A DNA stretch of 53,937 nucleotides from Stentor coeruleus (lineage: Eukaryota; Ciliophora; Heterotrichea; Heterotrichida; Stentoridae), in NCBI GenBank assembly GCA_001970955.1, contig MPUH01000445.1, forward strand, positions 1 to 53,937, written 5' to 3'. Under the pieces are notes generated by a model. That model saw only the letters and a program-made list of their open reading frames with translations. It had not been told where the DNA came from and made no database searches. Positions 53,047-53,937 of the stretch are shown in pieces (positions within the stretch are counted from its first letter, which is position 1; the number at the start of each line of letters is the position of its first letter). A program made the position numbers and the translations under genes.

Positions 53047-53937
53047 TTATATTAGTCAACACATTTAATAACCATTAAAAATACTTGGGTAGTTTAAAAA
53101 TTTGATTGATTAGACTAGTTAGGAATTTTGGAAGAATTGTTAGAATAAAGGTAGGTTTTTGATAGTTTTGGTGATGGATTAAGGATAAAAATTCGTTTTT
53201 AGGTCAAAGTTATATGTTTAGATGTGATTTATGAAGATTATAGTAATTCGATATTTTTTTGAAAGCTTGACAATCTTGGGAATGAGGATTGGATGGGTAG
53301 GATATTTAAAGAGAAGAAAAATTATGAGGTATTTATTGGTTAAGTAAACAGGTAGTGTGGTTTATGAGGATTGTAGTAATTCAGATTTTTTTGGAAATTT
53401 AGATGATGCTGGGAATGAGGATTTGGCTTGGTAGGATATATAAAGGGAAGAATTATGATTTATATGTTAATAAGGTAAATAAGTAGTGTGGTTTATGAGA
53501 ATTGTAGTAATTTTGGTATTTTTTTGAAAATATAGATCATTCTGGAATGAAGATTTAGGTAGGCAGGGTATATAAGAGAAGGATTTTGAGGTATTTGTTA
53601 ATGAAGTAAACAAGTTTTTTTGATAAAATAAACTAAATTAGTAATATTCATACAATATTGGTAGAGGGTAAGCTTTAACAGGAAAGATTCAGGATTTAAG
53701 TATTCATATATCAAAATTTTGATTAAATCTAAGGCAAATAATTTTATATAATTTTTACGATCAATACAATGAATACTTATAATAGGTTTAAGAATACTAT
53801 ACTTAATTATACCTAAAATATTTGTAAATGGTACAGTATGATTTCTATAAGGTAATCAAAACCATTTTTTTATTATCTATCATTTTTCTTAGTATAACTT
53901 AAATTTATAAGCTTATCTCTACAGTTATACTTATACT
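53047..53937. other. 5' flank of cathepsin gene and window end
   Basis: No coding frame. It holds the promoter side of the cathepsin gene (C-rich on that gene's sense strand) and the three ~131-bp repeats; the remainder after 53615 is plain AT-rich DNA without telomeric repeats. Confidence 0.55.
53224..53614. repeat. three ~131-bp imperfect direct repeats
   Basis: Copies start at 53224, 53357 and 53488 (periods 133 and 131). Each has gtg-tttatgaggattgtagtaatt, a T run with gaaa, a ggaatgaggatt core, a purine-rich block with gtaggatatataaagg or its variants, and a gtaaacaagta-like end. They begin ~180 bp upstream of the cathepsin start. No open frame spans them. Confidence 0.8.

Noticed and set aside
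53620..53937. Possible telomere or subtelomere at the window end
   Set aside because: No G-rich or C-rich short tandem repeat is present; it is ordinary AT-rich DNA.

Overview
The window looks like macronuclear DNA of a heterotrich ciliate, most probably Stentor or a close relative. It is AT-rich and gene-dense. Nearly all genes are eukaryotic and several are ciliary. TAA, TAG and TGA all behave as ordinary stops. I rebuilt 13 introns; each is only 15 or 16 nt, and each has an A six bases before its 3' end. Tiny introns plus the standard code is the known Stentor pattern. No rRNA, tRNA, CRISPR, transposon or telomere was seen.

Layout, left to right. 1-5.2 kb: a small MGC-type protein (-), an LRRC49-like tubulin polyglutamylase subunit (+), and a small coiled-coil protein (-). 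5.2-10.7 kb: a VPS8-like CORVET subunit and a 12-repeat STPGR protein, both (-). 11.6-14.5 kb: tandem MFS transporter paralogues (+). 15.4-30.1 kb: an LNR/Cys-rich multipass membrane protein and a 3,615-aa PKHD1L1/fibrocystin-L-like receptor (+). 30.3-36.7 kb: a membrane-anchored RING-LON protein (+), IFT52 (-), an ankyrin-DHHC palmitoyltransferase (+) and a degenerate glutathionylspermidine synthetase/amidase (+). 37-42.2 kb: Pcf11 (-), an unknown helical-repeat protein (+), a 48-aa ORF (+), proteasome alpha-4/PSMA4 (+) and a CNNM-type DUF21-CBS protein (+). 42.6-53 kb: a C2 protein (-), a charged disordered protein (+), PP2A B'' (-), a PTEN/auxilin-type phosphatase-C2 protein (+), an NDR kinase (+), a kinase-IBR fusion (-) and a cathepsin B-like protease (-). 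The last 0.9 kb holds three ~131-bp direct repeats.

The assembly has nine single-N joins (1649, 8733, 17201, 26883, 31230, 34107, 36630, 36831, 39695). In each, the sequence before the N is repeated after it, sometimes with allele-like SNPs or an indel. These look like overlapping contig ends, not biology. They falsely break VPS8, the LNR protein, the fibrocystin-like gene, the RING-LON gene and the DHHC gene, and insert extra residues into the glutathionylspermidine synthetase-like gene. Gene models below remove one copy in each case.

The genes do not form one pathway. There is a ciliary theme (LRRC49, STPGR, IFT52, perhaps the fibrocystin-like protein) and an endomembrane/membrane-identity theme (VPS8, DHHC, PTEN-C2, C2, RING-LON, cathepsin). 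Several head-to-head pairs share very short promoters, the shortest 35 bp. The most unusual protein-level observations are the glutathionylspermidine synthetase-like protein with both active sites altered, and a protein kinase fused to a Cys-rich IBR-like C-terminus.
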